From: Dillenia suffruticosa | Taxonomy: Eukaryota; Streptophyta; Magnoliopsida; Dilleniales; Dilleniaceae | Reading direction: 5' to 3' | DNA length: 64,000 bases | NCBI GenBank assembly: GCA_033439265.1 | Contig: JAVTVX010000019.1 | Location: 751,501-815,500, forward strand | In this document: in pieces, positions 25,561 through 38,308 of the stretch | Position numbering within the stretch: position 1 is the first letter of the stretch | How the letters are laid out: every line of letters starts with the position of its first letter | Position numbers and translations under genes: made by a program | Notes under the pieces: generated by a model | What the model was told of the DNA's origin: nothing | What the model saw: only the letters and a program-made list of their open reading frames with translations | Databases searched by the model: none

Positions 25561-26322
25561 TCAAGGTAAACAATATTAGAAAATCTTATGGAAGGAAAAT
25601 GTACCCAAAAATTATAAAGTTCCAATCTACACCTCAATCAAGTCCGGTTCATAGCCGCTCCCATTGTTGAAGACCATTTCACACATTTGCTTTTTTGGAA
25701 TGTTATGTTGATCTTGAAAACCACACGAACCAACTCACATTTCCAACATCTTCTCCCCAGGCATATCATGAGTAATTCAAATAATTGAAGTTGATATGTA
25801 ATTTTTTATTATTAAAAAGGACAAAATGACACATCAAAATAGCATCTTTTTAAATCGACAGACTCATAATTCATGACTTAATGTAAATATTCGACAAACT
25901 TAGATATATTGGTTTTTATTGGAAGAGCAGTGGTTGAAGGGTCGATGTGGTGATCAAACGTTAAAAGTCATTAAACTTGTAAATGATCATGAGATGGAGA
26001 AGAAGAGTCATGAGAAATTAAGGGGAGGTAATTTTTGTGACATTGAAAATGTAGAGGGCAAGGTTTGGTGACTAAAGGCTAAAAAAACAATCAGTTGAGA
26101 TGTTGATTAGGAAAGCCTACCTTACAACATAGGGGCACACTCAAACTTCCTCCTATAAAAGTAGTCTCATAATTTGCATTTTGTTATAAGAAAGAAAAAG
26201 TACCAACCATTTACATTTGGGACACACCCACTTGTGACTCTCTCCTTCTCTCTCTCCTTTTACCAGCTGTGCCACCAATAGTACAGTTTTATCTGCTGAA
26301 TAAAACCCACTTTTTTGTCCTT

Positions 26323-26329
26323 TATAAAA
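26323..26329 (+). promoter_or_regulatory. TATA box of the FLA7-like gene
   Basis: TATAAAA lies about 75 bp before the probable end of the first, noncoding exon (donor GT at 26403-26404). A leader intron then runs to the acceptor AG at 27117-27118. The short coding frame inside this intron (26556-26870) is not protein-like. Confidence 0.6.
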
Positions 26330-27164
26330 CTCTCCCACGTTACAATTTCCAGTTCATTATCACCCTCTCTAACACTGTTTTCTGTCTGAATTCCTCTGTC
26401 AGGTCCGTTTTGCTCAACCCCTTCTCTGCATTTTAGCTCTTCTTTAATGGGCTCGATTCACTTTTCTTAGATCTTTGCTTAAACTTCTAATGATTGTAGT
26501 TTATTTTTTAACTGTTTTAATTAATGACCCTTAATTTGCTTCTGGGTTTTGTTGAATGGGTTTATCCAGATCTGTTTCTGGGCTACTTTTTGATGTTCAT
26601 TATGTGGTTGTTGATTTGTTTATGAGATGCATGCGGCATAAATGTGGATCTGGCATTGGGGATTTTTGGCAAGCTGGTCACTTTGTAAAGTTGTGGAACA
26701 GGAAAATGAAGCTCATATCTAGTGAACTTTACTCTACAATGCGGTTCATATTGCCATTTTTAGAGTTCAATGAACTGTCTTATCCTGCTTTTTCCAAAGT
26801 TTCGTTCTTTTTAAGCCGATGGTTCTTCAAATTTTTATATAATGTTGGAACTTTTTGGATCTGTCGTTGAAGATCTGTTCATATATAGATAGCATTATGC
26901 ATTTACGTTTGGCTGCTTGAGTCTTTGTTTCCTCTTTTAGTCCGCTGAATGGGCGCAAAAAAGTGTTTTCTTCGTGCCATAAGGACTAGGGTTTCTATCT
27001 TTGGAAAAATTTTGGAAATCATCCTTTTCACCTACATTATGATCGTGCTAGGGTTGCACTTGGTGGGTTTTAGTTGTTTGACGCAGATCTAATGATTAAT
27101 GGGTTTTGATCATTTCAGGAATTCAGAGTGAACATCTAGCAAAAACCACAAAGTCCGGTAGAAA

Positions 27165-27932
27165 ATGGATTTAACAAGGGCTTTTGTGTTTACTTGTACC
27201 CTATTGCTTTTATGTTGTTCATCAGCATATGCTCAAAACGTTGGAGCTCCATCACTGAGCCCTAGTCCTGCACCAGCACCGACGCCACCATATGTTAATC
27301 TAACAGATTTGCTTACCGTAGCCGGTCCATTCCATACATTTCTTAATTACCTTATACAAACTAAGCTCATCGAAACAGTTCAAGACCAAGCCAACAACAC
27401 TGATGGACTCACACTCTTTGTACCAAAAGATGGTGCTTTCTCATCATTGAAAAATCCATCTCTATCCAATCTCACCGATGAACAGCTCAAATCTCTCCTT
27501 TTGTTCCATGCTCTATCGCACTATTACACACTTGCAGACTTCAAGAACCTTAGCCAGAGCCCTGTTCCTTCAATGGCTGGAGGTTCATACACTTTGAATT
27601 TCACCGATAATATGGGGACCGTGCACATTGGTACAGGATGGACAAACACCAAAGTCAGCAGTAGTGTGCATTCAACCGATCCTGTTGCAGTTTATCAGGT
27701 TGACAAGGTTTTGCTTCCTGAGGCAATCTTTGGAACTGATATTCCTCCAACCCCAGCTCCAGCACCAGCTCCCGACATTAGTCCTGCTGCAGATGTTCCA
27801 TCTCTCTCTGGTGAAAGTGGGTCTGCACCAAAATCTTCCGAGGACAGTTCTTCTTCATATAGAATCAGCAGCTTTTGTGTCTGGAACAGCTTGGTTTTGG
27901 CAATTTCAGCTGTGCTGATCTCATTCTTGTAA
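27165..27932 (+). CDS. FLA7: Fasciclin-like arabinogalactan protein, FLA7 type
   Basis: A single coding exon of 255 residues. Such proteins are secreted, O-glycosylated and GPI-anchored at the plasma membrane and wall, and act in adhesion and wall assembly. Residues 1-23 form a signal peptide with cleavage after AYA. Residues 28-42 are an AGP region (SPSPAPAPTPP). One fasciclin domain covers about 45-185, with the H1 motif (TLFVPKDGAF), the central YH-type stretch (LLLFHALSHYY) and the H2 end (VAVYQVDKVLLP). A second AGP region (PPTPAPAPAPDISP) follows, then a Ser-rich linker and a hydrophobic C-terminus (about 235-255, ending LAISAVLISFL) typical of a GPI signal. One fasciclin domain, two AGP regions and a GPI signal is the group A layout. 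The match to FLA7 rests on overall similarity and on the neighbouring fimbrin gene. Several NxS/T sites are present (NLT, NNT, NFT). The gene is intact. Confidence 0.96.
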   Translation: MDLTRAFVFTCTLLLLCCSSAYAQNVGAPSLSPSPAPAPTPPYVNLTDLLTVAGPFHTFLNYLIQTKLIETVQDQANNTDGLTLFVPKDGAFSSLKNPSLSNLTDEQLKSLLLFHALSHYYTLADFKNLSQSPVPSMAGGSYTLNFTDNMGTVHIGTGWTNTKVSSSVHSTDPVAVYQVDKVLLPEAIFGTDIPPTPAPAPAPDISPAADVPSLSGESGSAPKSSEDSSSSYRISSFCVWNSLVLAISAVLISFL

Positions 27933-28651
27933 GAGAGAAAATTTATTGATTGAGCCCTAATTTATGTTGAGAGGATGTATCCATATTCACTTCATTTGCT
28001 TTGATTTTTGGCGCCATTTTTTCATCGTATATGTCATTGAAACGAGTTTGAGGATGTGAGTTCTTTTGTTATTATATATTGTTTATCTTAATTTATCGGC
28101 CTTCTTCTATATGCCATTTGTTTGTGAATGGTAATAGTTATGATTTGTATGTAAATCGAAGACTACTGCAGTGGCAATTCCTACTTGGTAATGTAAAATG
28201 CTTGTCGTTATCGATTATTTCATCAGGTGAAGTAAATCTGCAATCCAGTTTCTGCTTTTGGCAAGAAAAACAAAATATGATGGGAGTCTTGTAGAAGGTT
28301 TCAAGTTTTCTTATTCATGCCATTGCAGGCAAATAAAAGAGGGAGTCGTTTTCATGGCATATGACATTTCCAGGCAGAATGATAGCTTAAATTCCTGAAT
28401 TTTCCTAATTTTGATGCCATTGCAAGCAAACAAAGAGTTAAGGTGGTCAATGTCAAGAAAATGTTGCGCCTTGGTATTCTGAAATGTGTCCAATTGCTTT
28501 GCTTGTCCGAGACAAATAACTCGTAGCAAAACCTATAACACCAAATGTCCCATTAGCTCAGCCTGCATTGGATGGGCGGCCATCCTTCATTCTCCAAGAG
28601 GACTGTGGAAGGATGCATTGGCCTATTCTCTAATCAGATCTTAATAATCCT

Positions 28652-28724
28652 TATTGGCTTCTATTTGATACCTTTCTCGGCCTTGCCTTTTGGCTAAGAT
28701 CAAGTGTGTATTGGTTTCTATTTG
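28652..28724 (+). pseudogene. 3'-truncated U2 snRNA retropseudogene
   Basis: Positions 28668-28708 match the 5' end of U2 snRNA: ATACCTTTCTCGGCC, then a few extra bases, then TTTTGGCTAAGATCAAGTGT. The similarity stops after about the first 35-38 nucleotides of U2. The insert is flanked by a 16-base direct repeat with one mismatch, TATTGGCTTCTATTTG at 28652-28667 and TATTGGTTTCTATTTG at 28709-28724. This is the pattern of an RNA copy inserted by target-primed reverse transcription. I see no U2-type USE at the usual place upstream, and the body of the snRNA is absent, so it is not a functional gene. Confidence 0.82.
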
Positions 28725-28984
28725 CTGCATATAATGATTGAATGTAGGAAACTTGAATACGTGAAATCGTCCTAAAGCATTGATAGTATTTGTAAAAATA
28801 AGGGTATAGGATTAGGATCAACCATGATCCATCCTAACACTCGGAGCCCCCCATTACCCTTTTATATCCGCATATATGTACAATCCTTCGAGGCAAACCA
28901 TGACGGATCCTTATTTATTCCCCCAATGAAACTCATGGGGCAGACAACATTTGACAAATTAGGCTACTGATCTTTTTTATATAT

Positions 28985-29135
28985 ATATATATATATTTCT
29001 TATAACTGATATTTGAAATCATATTTCGATTAATTCAATTTGAACGTTTATGAGACACTATTTAGAGAGCAATTTTGAATCCAAAATTTGATTAAGAGAT
29101 CTAGCACTCATCTCTCTAAACTCACTGTCGGCTAC
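28985..29135. repeat. Further copy of the dispersed AT-rich repeat
   Basis: It contains GATATTTGAAATCATATTT, AATTCAATTTGAACG and AATTTGATTAAGAGATCT, matching copies at 23.6 and 25.4 kb. An (AT)n tract precedes it. The rest of 27933-29815, apart from the U2 fragment, shows nothing else; it begins with the FLA7 3' untranslated region. Confidence 0.5.
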
Positions 29136-29825
29136 TGTGCTTTAGTACTCAAGAATTTTCAGTCCTGTTTTAGTGACACCAATGGAAGAGGAATGTAGCC
29201 ATATTATATGCTAAAGATAGGACAATTATAGGGCACGAGTAAAAGCTTTTTGCTCTAACAAAGTTTTTAAGGCTTGATTCTCCTCTTGGCCCCTAAAACT
29301 ATGATCCAAAATCATTTTTGACCAGCGACATTTAACAATACTTTTGTAAGGCCGGCATTTTTTGGCGAGCCAGATTTACATACATGGAGTTGTAAGTCAT
29401 CAGCTTTTTTTTTTTTTTAAGTAATATTTAGTAACATTTAATTGTAATAAAAAATTATTTCTTCGTTAAATATTTATTAAATTTTTTTCTTTAAAAAATT
29501 TATCTTCACGGAGTTTGAAATTCTAAGTATTAAAATATAGCCATTTGGTAAAGTGAATATTGCTTTGTCACTTCAATTTTATTAATAATTAAATTAATAT
29601 ATATTGAAGAATATCACAATGAAAGAGAAAAAGTTTTAAAAATATTTTAGAAGGTTATAAGTCCAAAGTAATTTTAGGCATAGTTAAGGGGTCCAAATGG
29701 AACTTAAGCCAATCTTCAAGTTTTTTTCTTATTTTAACATGGATGTCAAAATATATTTGGTCAATAAAATCAAAAAAATAAAAATTAATTTTTTTAACCT
29801 TATTAATAGATATAATAATTTCTTA

Positions 29826-31691
29826 GAGTAAATTATATGCTCAGTCCCTAAAGTTTACTTCATTTTCACAAATTAGTCTTTATAGTTAGAAATACTATAT
29901 TGTGATCCTCAAACTTCTAAAAGTGTAACAAGTTAGTTATTCCGTTAATGACGATGACAAAATGACCGTTAACTGCTTATGTAGAATGATGTGATAGTTT
30001 GTATATCATACGAATACTGACGTGCCATTACCATGTCAACACTAAAAATATCTCAAGTATGCCACGTCAGCACTAAAGGGACTTCTAGTCTTAAATTAAA
30101 CAAAAAATGAAAGTCTTCTATCTTTCTCATTCTCTCTCCCTTTCTTTCTCTCCTCTTTTTCTCTTCCCTCTACCAGTCCATTACATTGCCAATGAGCATG
30201 CCATCGGACGACGAACTTCGATACTGGGGAAGATGAATCAGTCGACACCAGTGATGGATTTGAGGTACGATCCTTTTGTTTCATGCTAGAAGTCGTCATT
30301 TTAGTCACCGCTGAGACTCTCAATGTCCGTTCATATACAACCATTGATTGGATCTCCAATACTGGAGATGATCGATCTTAGTGAGGTGATGATGAATCTG
30401 AGCTCCAATTAGAGCGATTCCTTTGGCAACCTTGTGATTTCTTCTTCAAATCTCTACATGTTGAGTTTGTTTCAGAATCTAATGAAGCCTTTGAACGGCG
30501 ACTAATGGGGCAGTCGAGTAACTATCATTCGCCATGGTAGTCCAACATGAATCGTCTTCCCACAATGATCGATTGTCTTCCTTGACGATGGTGATTCGAA
30601 TAGCCTCTGAGACACAACCTTTCGATGATGAGGATTTGTTGAATGGATCTTCAATGAGAGGACTTATAGGACTGAGTGCTAATTTCGGAAATCAAATATG
30701 AAGGCTTGAAGGCATTGCGGAAGGGGGCTTTTCTTACATGGGCTAGGCTTGGTCCTCAGCAATTTGTGTTTTAGGTTTCATATGAGAAGTTTCAAACTCT
30801 TGCTAGACTCTTTTCTTTTTTATACTTATACGTTCTTTCAATTAGCATATGTTTAAGGTCATATCTGCCCTTCAAAATTAGTATAACAATCAATTGTGAG
30901 TGAAGGATTTAGCCATTCTCTAGAAAAAGCCAACACTTGGATGAAAATCTCAGGTTCTCTTCTTGTCCTCTGTATTAGCAAGTAATAAAGGTTGTACAAC
31001 ACAGGTTTCATTGGAAGAAAACAACCGATCTTATGTAAAAGACTCTGTCATTTGTTTCTCCTTAATAACCTAGTCAACTATTAAAGCTAGAATTCATGTT
31101 AATTCAAACATTGTATAAGTAATGAAAAAGCTCTGTTTTTCAACTGTCAGCCGTGAGCATATTACTCTGCCAAATTGAATAATTTTCCAACCATTACTGG
31201 GGCCATTGCCCTGAATCATGGTAAGGGAGAGAGAGAGAGAAGTGTTTTTATTATTCCATTGAGAGAGAGAGAGAGAGAGAGGAGAAGAGAGAGAGAAAAA
31301 GGGGGAGAGGGGAGAGAGAGAGAGAGGAGGGAGGTTTTTTCATTTTTTTAGTGAGAGAGAGAGGAAAGAAGAGAGAGAAAGGGTAGGGGAGGAAAAAGAG
31401 AGAAGAGTTTTATTTTTTTGTTTAAGACCAAAAAACCCCTCTGGTGCTAATATGGCATGCATGAGATATCTTTGGTGCTAACATAGTAATGACATATCAG
31501 CATTCGTATGACACGTAATCTGTCACATCATTCCATATCAATAATTAACGGTCACTCTGTCGTCGTCATTGACGGAAGGATCAACTCGTTATAGTTTTGA
31601 AAATTTGATAATCATAAGATAGTATTCCTAATTATATAGATTAATTTGTGAAAATAGAGAAATTTTAAAGACCCAATATGTAATTTATTCT
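29826..31691. mobile_element. Non-autonomous Mutator-like element (MULE)
   Basis: Long terminal inverted repeats: about 29826-30170 matches the reverse complement of about 31330-31691. Aligned phrases include GAGTAAATTATATG against GAATAAATTACATAT and GTTAATGACGATGAC against GTCAATGACGACGAC. Both arms end inward in CT/GA-rich sequence. Likely 9-base target duplications are AATTTCTTA (29817-29825) and AATTTTATA (31692-31700), with 7 of 9 bases matching. The ends may be off by 1-2 bases. The interior (30180-31220) has no transposase and no protein segment I recognise. It ends about 860 bp upstream of the fimbrin start codon, close to that gene's leader. Confidence 0.82.
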
Positions 31692-31844
31692 AATTTTATA
31701 CAAGGATAGTTTTTAAAGAAATTATTTAATGACTTAATTTCTAAAAGTTGAATGGACGGATTGGGCGCACGTACCAACTAACATCACATCCTACACAGCA
31801 AAATTTTTGTAGTATAGTAAGAAGAAAAGCATTGGTATTGAGTT

Positions 31845-31975
31845 GCACTCTCTCTCTCTCTCTCTCTCTCATCTCCTGGGTCTTCGCTTCTCCGAAGGCA
31901 AAACGGTTTTCTCTCCTCTGTCCTTCCCTTCCATCCAAACTCTCTCACTCTTCATCTCTCTCTCTCTCTCTCTTT
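31845..31975. repeat. CT microsatellites in the fimbrin leader region
   Basis: CT tracts at about 31849-31870 and 31955-31973, between the MULE and the fimbrin coding start. A probable leader intron ends at the AG at 32520-32522, about 30 bases before the ATG. Confidence 0.8.
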
Positions 31976-32551
31976 CCCCCTCAACATTCATAGAACAAGC
32001 GCACCAAATGTAACACCTAAAGAACACTTGTATATACAAATTACAAACAATGACGTATTCGACGTATTCGTTCAATTTCATATCTAAATTTTGATTTTTT
32101 TTGAAGGTTCGTTTTATGTCCCATACGCATTTTTTCGATGATTCTTGTGTTTAATACTAGATGCAATCGAACCCCAATTGGCTTTTCCTTGTGGGTGATT
32201 GCCTACTTTTTTCTTTTAGAACAATGCCACCTTTTTTTTTCATTGCATTCACGTTTCTTTTGATGGGTACGATGTTTTCTCAAGTGGATCTATGTTCTTT
32301 TGTCTTGATATGTGTTAATGCTGTTTGATTGACATAAGAGTTGGCACAATCTTATTTTTAGCTTTCATGGGTATATAAGGTTTTCCCCCTTCTTATCTTT
32401 TTAATGTGGATTTATGTGGTTCGCCGTTCGGTTTTCCAATGCTTTTACTCTGAATTCTTTGAAATTTCTCATGGTATTAATTGAACTTGTAGTGATCATG
32501 AGCTTTTCAATGTTTGTTTTAGGAATTTTATGTAAAAGAGTGTAGGCAAAG

Positions 32552-35500
32552 ATGTCTGGTTTTGCGGGCGTCGTTGTTTCTGATTCATGGCTCCAAAGCC
32601 AATTCAATCAGGTCGTGCTTCGCGGCCTCAAATCAAAGGTAAAAAAATTCAGACCCACCTCATGTCATCACCTACATGTTTTGCTGCTACCTAAATTTGA
32701 ATAGAGAGGTCATATGTTGTATTGGTACTTTTGGTGGAAATGTTAAATGGGGTGCATTTGTTTAGTTTCTATCAATGAGGAACGAAAAGGGTCATGTAAC
32801 GGTTGGAGACTTGCCGCCTGTAATGGTGAAATTAAAGGCTTTGAGTGAATTGCTTAGTGAGGATGAAATCAAGGATATCTTGGCAGAGAAGTCTAACATG
32901 GAAGATGAAGTGGATTTTGAAGCATTTCTTAGGGTGAGGCCATTGTTAATTGAAGTTTCCTTGTCCATTTTTTTGTCTTATGTGGTCTTTGAATTAATGG
33001 ATGCATTGTAGTTTTGGGGTTGATAGATTGTGCTAATTGGTAGGTATATTTGAATTTACAAGCAAGGGCTTCTCAGAGTAATCGGAAATTGAAGAATTCA
33101 ACTTCTTTTCTTAAAGCCCCGACAACCAAAGTTCTCCATACTATTAGTGAATCAGAGAAGACTTCTTATGTTGCCCATATCAATGGTTACCTCGGAGAAG
33201 ATCCATTTTTGAAGAAGTATCTTCCTTTGGATCCAGCTACAAATGCTCTATTTGATCTTGCAAAGGATGGAGTTCTTCTCTGGTATGGACTTTGGATCAT
33301 CTGATAGTTCTCTAGTAGTTAATATGCATATCTTGAGTTCACATATTTTTCTGCCGTGCAGTAAGTTAATTAATGTAGCCGTTCCTGGAACCATAGATGA
33401 GCGCGCTATTAATACCAAACATTCCCTAAATCCGTGGGAGAGAAATGAGAACCACACCCTTTGCCTCAACTCTGCAAAAGCTATTGGCTGCACTGTTGTG
33501 AATATTGGAACACAGGACCTGGTTGAAGGAAGAGTAAGCTTCAACTTAAGACATTTAATTGTATTTAACAGTTTTAATTAGCTGTTATTATTGTTGTGAA
33601 ACTTACTAAACTTTCCCCATCTTCTCATCTCTCAGCCCCATCTGGTACTTGGATTGATTTCTCAAATAATCAAGGTACCTCATGAAAACTTATTTCTTGC
33701 TTAGCATGCTATTGCTGATGATCTCATTGAATTTAGGCTAATTTTTGGGTGTTATTGTCAGATTCAACTATTAGCCGATCTCAACCTGAAGAAAACTCCT
33801 CAACTTGTGGAATTGGTGGACGATAGCAAGGTTTTCTAACATGTTGATTGGTTTTAATTATCTATGACTCTTTTCTTTATTTAAAAAAAAAAAATCAATA
33901 AACAAATAAATCTCTAAAGTGCTGACAATACGATGCAATATTATATCAAATTATCATCATTTCCAGGAGGTAGAGGAGCTCGTGGGTTTAGCACCCGAAA
34001 AATTGTTACTGAAGTGGATGAATTTTCATTTAAAGAAAGCAGGCTATAAAAAGCCAGTTACAAACTTCTCTTCTGATGTGAAGGTATGGATCAAATACGG
34101 CATGTCTTTTTTACGATAAAAACATTTTGTTGTATGAAATAGAGTTTTTCTAATGTATCCATTCAGCTAAGCTTGGATCGTTCAATAACTATGATTCCAA
34201 AATTGTGGGGGAAATTTAGAGCTAATCTGCACATAATTTTTGAGAAAGCTGATCATTTGACACAGGATTTAGAGTTCATGTAGGATGTCAAATTAGCCCT
34301 AATTGACATGTGTAAATGAATAAGAAAGCACAAATTCATTTGCACAGAAGAGAGAGAAAAAGAGATGGTTTGCAGATGTGGGAGCCATCTTATCATGCAT
34401 ATTAAGTGGTCCAGTTCCTTTTTTAGATTGCAATCTAAAGCCGATATGCGAGCTTAGCTTCTACTAACTCATTTCCCAAAATAACATAAAGCAAACTCAT
34501 ATCTTGGCAGCTAAAACTATGTCGGCCTGTCATGTTGTGCTCAGCATTCTTGTTCTGTTCTTTGTTAACTTGTAATATTTAAATATCAGTTTTCTCCTAT
34601 CATATTGATGCATACACACTTGCAGGATGGAGAGGCTTATGCTTACCTGCTTAATGCCCTTGCACCAGAATTTGGTACACCTAATACCTTGGAAGTCAAG
34701 GATCCTGGTGTAAGGGCAAAAATGATTCTTGAGCATGCGGAGAAGTTGGATTGCAAGAGATACCTGACTCCAAAGGACATTGTGGAAGGCTCTCCAAATC
34801 TCAATCTTGCATTTGTTGCTCAAATATTTCAACACAGGTTATTGAACATTGCCAATTGCTCTTCTATGCTTGCATATTCCATGATTCATGTTCACTTTGT
34901 GCCCATTTTTTAACAACTTCCAAAGGTTATTGATTCATGCTATACATGGGTGCACTATTTGGAGTGCTCTAATTTAATCTTCTTCCTATTTCAAATTATA
35001 ATGCCACTATCTTAGACTTCAGTTTGGCCCTTTGACGGTATATTTTTGCTTGCCCCATATTATAGAAAATATGCACTCATTGAGTGGTTCTCTCTTTCAG
35101 GAATGGACTGTCTGTTTCTGCAGATAGCCAAAAAATGTCTTTTGCTGAGATGATGACAGATGATGAAAAAACATCCAGGGAAGAGAGATGCTTCCGATTG
35201 TGGATGAACAGTCTTGGAATTCCTACATATGTTAATAATCTGTTTGAAGATGTCAGGAATGGGTAGGCTTGCTGTTTCTGTGCATTAATTTTAAGCCTCA
35301 GTGATCATGCTTGATCATTGTCCCTTTCATATAGGTGGGTTCTTTTGGAAGCTCTTGACAAAATTTCTCCAGGATCAGTTAACTGGAAGCAGGCATCAAA
35401 GCCTCCTATTAAGATGCCTTTCAGAAAGGTGGAGAACTGCAACCAAGTCATAGGGATTGGGAAGCAATTGAACTTCTCCCTTGTAAATGTAGCTGGAAAT

Positions 35501-37541
35501 GATTTTGTACAAGGAAATAAAAAGCTTATTCTGGGTAAGCATGCTGCACTACCTGCTTCATACACCGCTAAACCAAAATGAAAATTATCGCCAAGAAATA
35601 GGAAGAAAAAGTGATCTCAATCTTCTAACTCTTTAGAATGACCCTAACCCTTTAAGGGGTTAAAGTGTTGGAATTGTGTTTCAACATGAAGTTGTATCTG
35701 ACAGCCATGTGCTGATGGAAGCATGATATATGAAGTTTATAATGTTGTGTAGGCCATCCCCTATGATCTTATATGAAGTTTCAGATGATTGCTAGTAGGA
35801 TTTTGTCTTTAATGCCGTCTCTGATATGGTGGTGGACTTCAAATGGCAGAAGGGAAATATGTAGAACATTCGGGAGTGTTGGAGCTCAGAAATTTATGTT
35901 TGTAAACATGATTTGGCTGGCTTTCTTGGATTCCAAGCAGCCATGTTGTTCCCAAGATTTTTTTTTTCCCAATGTTTTTTCTTTTTCAAACTTAAAAGGC
36001 AATATTAATCTCATCATATGTAAAATGGAGAAATTCAATATTGTGGTTTCTTCTTCTAAAAGGAGGAGAATAAGAAACAAGTATATCTTTACATGTTTTG
36101 CAGGTCACACCAAGTTGCTGGTGATTGGGCCTATTGGGCATAAGGGCACTTTCTGGCATGGATCTGCCATTAATTGTTGGAGAATTTTAATTAGGTCCTT
36201 GGCATTGTTTGAGATGCCTCTAATTAACTAGTTTGTTATGCATTTAGCTTTTTTAAAATTACCATCTTAATGCTTCACAACTTTTTCTCCACCCAGAAAT
36301 TAGGCTGCTTTAGAATTGCATTTTCATATTAGGAACACTGCAGATCATCCATTAACCTCATTCCTTTGGCAGCTTTTCTCTGGCAGCTGATGAGGTTTTC
36401 TATGCTTCAACTCCTCAAGAACTTGAGGTTTCACTCACAAGGAAAGGAAATTGGAGATGCTGATATCTTAAACTGGGCCAATCAAAAAGTGAAGAAATCA
36501 GGCAGGACTTCTACAATGGAAAGTTTCAAGGTAACTGTTTTTTTCTGAATAAATACAACTTGGAGGTTTTTGTCTGGGACTCTGTGATGTGGGATGATGC
36601 TATGTGGTCTTAGGATAAGAGCCTTTCCACTGGGATTTTCTTCCTTGAGCTTCTTAGCGTGGTTGAGCCTAGAGTTGTCAACTGGAGTCTTGTTACCAAG
36701 GGTGAAACGGGTATGTTATTTCTGAAGCCATTGATCTGATCTTTTGAGTTCATTTGCTGTTTCAGCCCTTTCCACTTTCTTATTTAGATTTTGATAATAG
36801 TAATTTTAGTTCTGTCAATACTTGCATAATGAAAATGTGGAAAACACCATTTTTATGCAACATGGGTTTTGGGATGAAAGGCTTACATTGAAATGCTGAT
36901 CTTTGTGCTCGACTGATGAGGAGTTGCTACCGAATACAGATGAGGATAAGAAGTTAAATGCAACATATATAATCAGTGTTGCACGAAAGCTGGGGTGTTC
37001 AATTTTTCTGTTGCCAGAAGACATCATGGAGGTCAGAAATCTTATCATGTTGAGTTTGCTATGTACATCAGATCAAGTCGAGCACCATGTCCACTCATTT
37101 TGTCTTTGGCATATTTGTCCTTTAGTCACAGTATATTCTGATTTATTTGCTAAATTTCAAGTTGCATCAGATGCTCTCAAATCGGCTTTCCTTTATTACA
37201 TTCAAAACTTGCCCTAAAGATAGTAGCTAGGGCTCAATCCATATATTGCACAGCAGATAAAGGCTCTCATGGTAACCAAAAGAAGGGGTGTCTAACTTAC
37301 TCGGCATTGACAGGTGAACCAGAAGATGATACTCACACTAACAGCAAGCATCATGTACTGGAGCCTGCAGCAAGGGGAAAAACCTCCTGTTTCATCTTCG
37401 ACTGCTGCAGCAGAAAGCGAGAATGACACTGCCCTGGAGGGTGAGGTTTCCAATTTGTCCGTTGATGATGCTGCCCTGGAAGTTGAAAATGAGACACCCA
37501 TACCGGACGTTGAAAGTGAGGAAAGCCCCAGTGCAGTATGA
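32552..37541 (+). CDS. Fimbrin (actin-bundling protein)
   Basis: Fourteen exons: 32552-32638, 32766-32933, 33044-33282, 33362-33533, 33636-33674, 33762-33830, 33967-34083, 34626-34837, 35101-35262, 35335-35534, 36373-36530, 36614-36710, 36940-37031 and 37314-37541. They total 2040 bases, 679 residues, with all phases consistent. Fimbrins cross-link actin filaments through two tandem actin-binding domains made of four calponin-homology (CH) domains. An EF-hand-like N-terminal region ([18 protein letters not shown]) comes first. Then CH1 ([36 protein letters not shown]), CH2 ([17 protein letters not shown]), CH3 ([34 protein letters not shown]) and CH4 ([58 protein letters not shown]). It ends with MYWSLQQGE and a variable acidic tail, as in plant fimbrins. 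The intron before exon 11 is the longest (838 bp). The gene is intact. Confidence 0.97.
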
Positions 37542-38308
37542 CCTGATATTTTGAGTACATAAACCATTTTTGCTTTCACTTTGCCTATTCCTAGCCTTTG
37601 AGGTGAGGAACGAAAAATTTGGCTGCTGCTAGTTGATACGGAGTAGTGTTTTTCGTTTATGTGATATAATGGTTACAATTTTCTATTTTCTCCTGAAATA
37701 CAGAAAGAAAAGGAACTGTAAATTTTGCCTCAATAGTGTATTCTTTGGACAAATGTTGTCTTGATCTTTTAAAGAATAATATAAAGAAGAATATTGTATC
37801 TTTTGCTCTTGATATTGGCTTGACAACCTCTGGGATACTCTTGTGCTATATTAAACAAGCATCAGGCAACAATAATGCACTAGGGCTTCATTTTGCTGGG
37901 AGAAAATCAAGAGATAGAGTGCAACCATTTGCCTCAAAATGGTGAAATTAGCACACCCAAGGAGTCCAACATTTGCTCAGTTATATGGCAGATGCCAACT
38001 GCTGGATAGACAAGTTCTAAATATGCCCGAGTGAAGTTGGTACAACAGCAACCCACTTGTAGACATGCTTGCAGGGACACCTGAGCTTCTCTGGGAGTGA
38101 CAATTAGTATGCATCTGTTAGCTGTTTCACGTAATTACATTCAATGAGACCTCGAATGACTTCAAATTTCATTCCAACCAACAAAGTGTTCAAATGATTG
38201 TAGTACTTATTTATATATCTAAAAGAATGAAAAAAAAAGAAAGAAAGAAAAAAAAATGGTCCTTGTTTCCCTTTGTGTTTGAATTGGTGTGTGTGAGGTA
38301 AGATAATC
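37542..38308. other. Convergent 3' region between fimbrin and the BTB pseudogene
   Basis: 3' untranslated sequence of fimbrin followed by the 3' flank of the minus-strand BTB pseudogene. An A-rich stretch lies at about 38228-38255. The short frames here have no protein-like content. Confidence 0.6.

Noticed and set aside
26556..26870. 104-residue open frame before FLA7
   Set aside because: It lies inside the leader intron and its translation has no protein-like motif.
36880..36945. Apparent non-canonical TG acceptor for fimbrin exon 13, with an extra DEELLPN segment
   Set aside because: A canonical CAG acceptor at 36937-36939 gives the expected [13 protein letters not shown] in phase, so no odd splice site is needed.
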